DNA from: Bacillota bacterium
Lineage (GTDB): Bacteria > Bacillota > Clostridia > Acetivibrionales > DSM-1351
Direction of reading: 5' to 3'
NCBI GenBank assembly: GCA_023436485.1
Contig: JAEZIU010000180.1
Location: 1-6,828 of the forward strand
Length of the DNA: 6,828 nucleotides
Shown here: in pieces, positions 5,176 through 6,828 of the stretch
How the letters are laid out: each line of letters opens with the position of its first letter
Numbering within the stretch: the first letter of the stretch is position 1
The notes under the pieces: generated by a model
What the model was told of the DNA's origin: nothing
The model's input: only the letters and a program-made list of their open reading frames with translations
Databases searched by the model: none
Position numbers and translations under genes: made by a program

Positions 5176-6462
5176 ATGAAAGTAAAAGTTGAAAATGTTG
5201 AAAAGAATGTTGTACAGCTTGAGATAGAAGTTGATGCAGCTAAATTTGAAGAAGGAATGCAACAATCATATTTAAAGAATGTAAAGAAGTTCAATGTACC
5301 TGGCTTCAGAAAAGGTAAAGCTCCAAGAAATATCATTGAGCGTTACTACGGAGAACAGGCACTTTATGATGATGCAATAAATATTGTATGCTCAGAAGCA
5401 TATGATAATGCTATAGAAGAGAACAATATTAACCCAGTTGACAGACCTGAAATTGATATAGTTCAAATTGGAAACAAACAGAACCTGATATTTACGGCAA
5501 AGGTTACAGTTAAGCCTGAAGTTGAGCTCGGAGCATACATGGGTGTAGAGGCTAAGAAGACTGAAGCCAAAGTAACAGAAGAGGAATTTGAGTCTGAATT
5601 CAACAAGGTTGTTGAAAAGAATGCTCGTCTTGTTACTGTTACTGACAGGCCTATACAATCAGGAGATACAGCAGTAATCGACTTCGAAGGTTTTATTGAT
5701 TCAGTTGCTTTTGAAGGCGGAAAAGGAGAAGACTATAGTCTTGTTATAGGTTCAGGATCATTTATTCCCGGTTTCGAAGATCAGCTTATCGGAAAGAATG
5801 TTGCCGATGATGTTGATGTAAAGGTAACTTTCCCTGAAGAATACGGCAAAGAGGAATTAAACGGTAAAGAAGCGATATTCAAAGTATTAGTCAAGGAAAT
5901 AAAAGTAAAAGAATTGCCTACAATAGATGATGAATTTGCAAAGGATATAAGCGAGTTTGATACTCTTGAAGAATATAAGAACGACTTGAGAAATAAACTT
6001 GAAGAAAGTGCAAAAAACAAAGCAGAACGTGATGATGAAGAAAGCGTAATCCAAGCGGTTGTTGGAAATGCTACTGTTGAAGTACCAAACGTAATGGTTG
6101 AAAAGCACATTGACGCTATGGCAAGAGACTTTGATATGAGACTTCGTTACCAGGGACTTGATCTCCAAAGATATTTGGAAATTATGGGAACTGATTTTGA
6201 AGGCTTCAGAGAACAGTTCAGAGAAAGAGCTGCAAATGAAGTTAAGATTCAGTTAGTATTAGAAAAAATCAGTAAGGTTGAAAATGTTGAAGTAACTGAT
6301 GCAGATGTAGAAGAAGAGATCACAAAGACAGCAGAAGCCTACAAGCAACCTGCCGAAGAGCTCAAGAAGACATTGAGACCTGAAGACCTTGAATACGTAA
6401 AAAATGATATCGCATTCAGAAAGACATTGAAGCTTTTGGTAGATAATGCAAAATTTAATTAA
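5176..6462 (+). CDS. tig: Trigger factor, ribosome-associated chaperone and peptidyl-prolyl isomerase
   Basis: Trigger factor sits at the ribosome exit tunnel, shields nascent chains and helps them fold. The 428-residue length is normal. The N-terminal ribosome-binding domain (about 1-112) carries the signature GFRKGKAPR at 43-51, which docks on ribosomal protein L23. The FKBP-like isomerase domain spans about 150-245 (GDTAVIDFEGFID, then GSGSFIPGFEDQLIG). The chaperone arms are formed by the helical, highly charged C-terminal part (about 250-428) together with the linker near 113-149. The start is clear: MKVKVENVEKN follows GGGAGG at 5159-5164, 11 bases upstream. It is followed 101 bases later by clpP, a common neighbour that places folding next to proteolysis. 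No internal damage is seen. Confidence 0.97.
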   Translation: MKVKVENVEKNVVQLEIEVDAAKFEEGMQQSYLKNVKKFNVPGFRKGKAPRNIIERYYGEQALYDDAINIVCSEAYDNAIEENNINPVDRPEIDIVQIGNKQNLIFTAKVTVKPEVELGAYMGVEAKKTEAKVTEEEFESEFNKVVEKNARLVTVTDRPIQSGDTAVIDFEGFIDSVAFEGGKGEDYSLVIGSGSFIPGFEDQLIGKNVADDVDVKVTFPEEYGKEELNGKEAIFKVLVKEIKVKELPTIDDEFAKDISEFDTLEEYKNDLRNKLEESAKNKAERDDEESVIQAVVGNATVEVPNVMVEKHIDAMARDFDMRLRYQGLDLQRYLEIMGTDFEGFREQFRERAANEVKIQLVLEKISKVENVEVTDADVEEEITKTAEAYKQPAEELKKTLRPEDLEYVKNDIAFRKTLKLLVDNAKFN

Positions 6463-6472
6463 TTTGTGTTAT

Positions 6473-6502
6473 TTGTTAATAAAATGGGTATCATTATATA
6501 AA
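6473..6502 (+). promoter_or_regulatory. Possible weak promoter and hairpin before clpP
   Basis: TTGTTA (6473-6478) and TATAAA (6497-6502) are separated by 18 bases and could be a weak promoter giving clpP some expression independent of tig. A small hairpin, GGTAT (6487-6491) with ATACC (6502-6506), overlaps it. I see no CtsR-type direct heptad repeat. Read-through from tig is equally plausible. Confidence 0.3.
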
Positions 6503-6550
6503 TACCAATGTTAAGGTTCCACCAGTAATAACGAAACATATATTAAATAA

Positions 6551-6556
6551 GGGAGG
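6551..6556 (+). promoter_or_regulatory. clpP: Ribosome binding site that fixes the clpP start at 6564
   Basis: GGGAGG lies seven bases before the ATG at 6564. The in-frame ATG at 6558 is only one base from the site, so it is not usable and is rejected. Confidence 0.8.
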
Positions 6557-6563
6557 TATGCAT

Positions 6564-6828
6564 ATGAGTTTAGTACCTATGGTTGTTGAACAAACTAATC
6601 GTGGTGAGAGATCATACGATATATTTTCGAGATTATTAAATGACAGGATTATTGTATTAAGTGATGAGGTTAATGACGCTACAGCCAGTTTGGTTGTTGC
6701 GCAAATGCTTTATCTGGAAGCTCAGGACCCTGATAAGGATATACAGTTTTATATAAACAGCCCTGGGGGGTCAGTAGCATCAGGTTTTGCAATATATGAT
6801 ACTATGCAGTACGTAAAGTGCGATGTAT
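6564..6828 (+). CDS. clpP: ATP-dependent Clp protease proteolytic subunit, N-terminal part (3' end outside window)
   Basis: ClpP forms the two-ring serine protease chamber that degrades proteins fed to it by ClpX or ClpC. The first 88 codons are present and the frame is open to the window edge. It begins MSLVPMVVEQTNRGERSYDI, a short N-terminal leader of the usual kind, then FSRLLNDRIIVLSDEVND and INSPGGSVASGFAIYDTMQYV. Gly68-Gly69 of SPGGS form the oxyanion region. The catalytic Ser, His and Asp all lie beyond the edge, so activity cannot be judged here. The position after tig is typical, and clpX often comes next in related genomes, though it is not visible. Cys86 in YVKCDV is near the edge and has no assigned role. 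Confidence 0.96.
   Translation, partial: MSLVPMVVEQTNRGERSYDIFSRLLNDRIIVLSDEVNDATASLVVAQMLYLEAQDPDKDIQFYINSPGGSVASGFAIYDTMQYVKCDV

Noticed and set aside
5781..6110. Serine- and phenylalanine-rich open frame on the minus strand inside tig
   Set aside because: Its composition is the reverse complement of glutamate/lysine-rich trigger factor codons; it is a shadow.
6463..6563. CtsR operator before clpP
   Set aside because: No tandem GGTCAAA-type heptads are present in the gap.
1..6828. CRISPR arrays, insertion sequences, tRNA or rRNA genes
   Set aside because: No spaced direct repeats, transposase-like frames, terminal repeats or RNA gene signatures were seen on either strand.

Overview
The window is AT-rich, with every credible gene on the + strand and purine-rich ribosome binding sites of Gram-positive type. 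The gene set (ECF sigma/anti-sigma pair, HPr-family protein, uvrC, tig next to clpP) and the protein style point to a low-GC Firmicute of class Clostridia. A cellulolytic Ruminiclostridium-type clostridium is my best guess, but that is an impression and not a demonstrated identity.

Layout. (1) 1-1827: three tightly coupled genes, each overlapping the next by ATGA. They encode the C-terminal part of an ECF sigma factor (start lies off the left edge), a zinc-binding-motif anti-sigma factor with three predicted membrane segments, and a secreted-then-membrane protein with four bactofilin-like beta-rungs. This reads as a self-contained cell-surface sensing operon. (2) 1828-2276: a promoter with an extended -10, a gene for an 85-residue HPr-family protein, and a Rho-independent terminator, so this gene is probably a single transcription unit. 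The protein keeps the Ser46 region but has Asp where HPr has the phosphorylatable His15, which makes it resemble Crh, a regulator of carbon catabolite repression, more than a PTS phosphocarrier. (3) 2277-4940: a structured intergenic stretch, then uvrC (TTG start; nucleotide excision repair nuclease, complete, with all expected catalytic and Fe-S cysteine positions), followed 25 bp later by a calcineurin-like metallophosphoesterase that is probably co-transcribed. (4) 4941-6828: an AT-rich gap with a second extended -10 promoter and a leader of about 120 nt, then tig (trigger factor), then the first 88 codons of clpP, which runs off the right edge. tig followed by clpP is a familiar protein-quality-control order.

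Most of the window is conserved housekeeping DNA. I see no mobile element, CRISPR array, tRNA or rRNA, and no intergenic gap over 300 bases (the longest is 235 bases, 4941-5175). I do not see a clearly new biological system. The points most worth a second look are the HPr-family protein without His15, the sigma/anti-sigma operon ending in an extracytoplasmic beta-rung membrane protein, the compound stem-loop before uvrC, and an eight-G tract inside uvrC.
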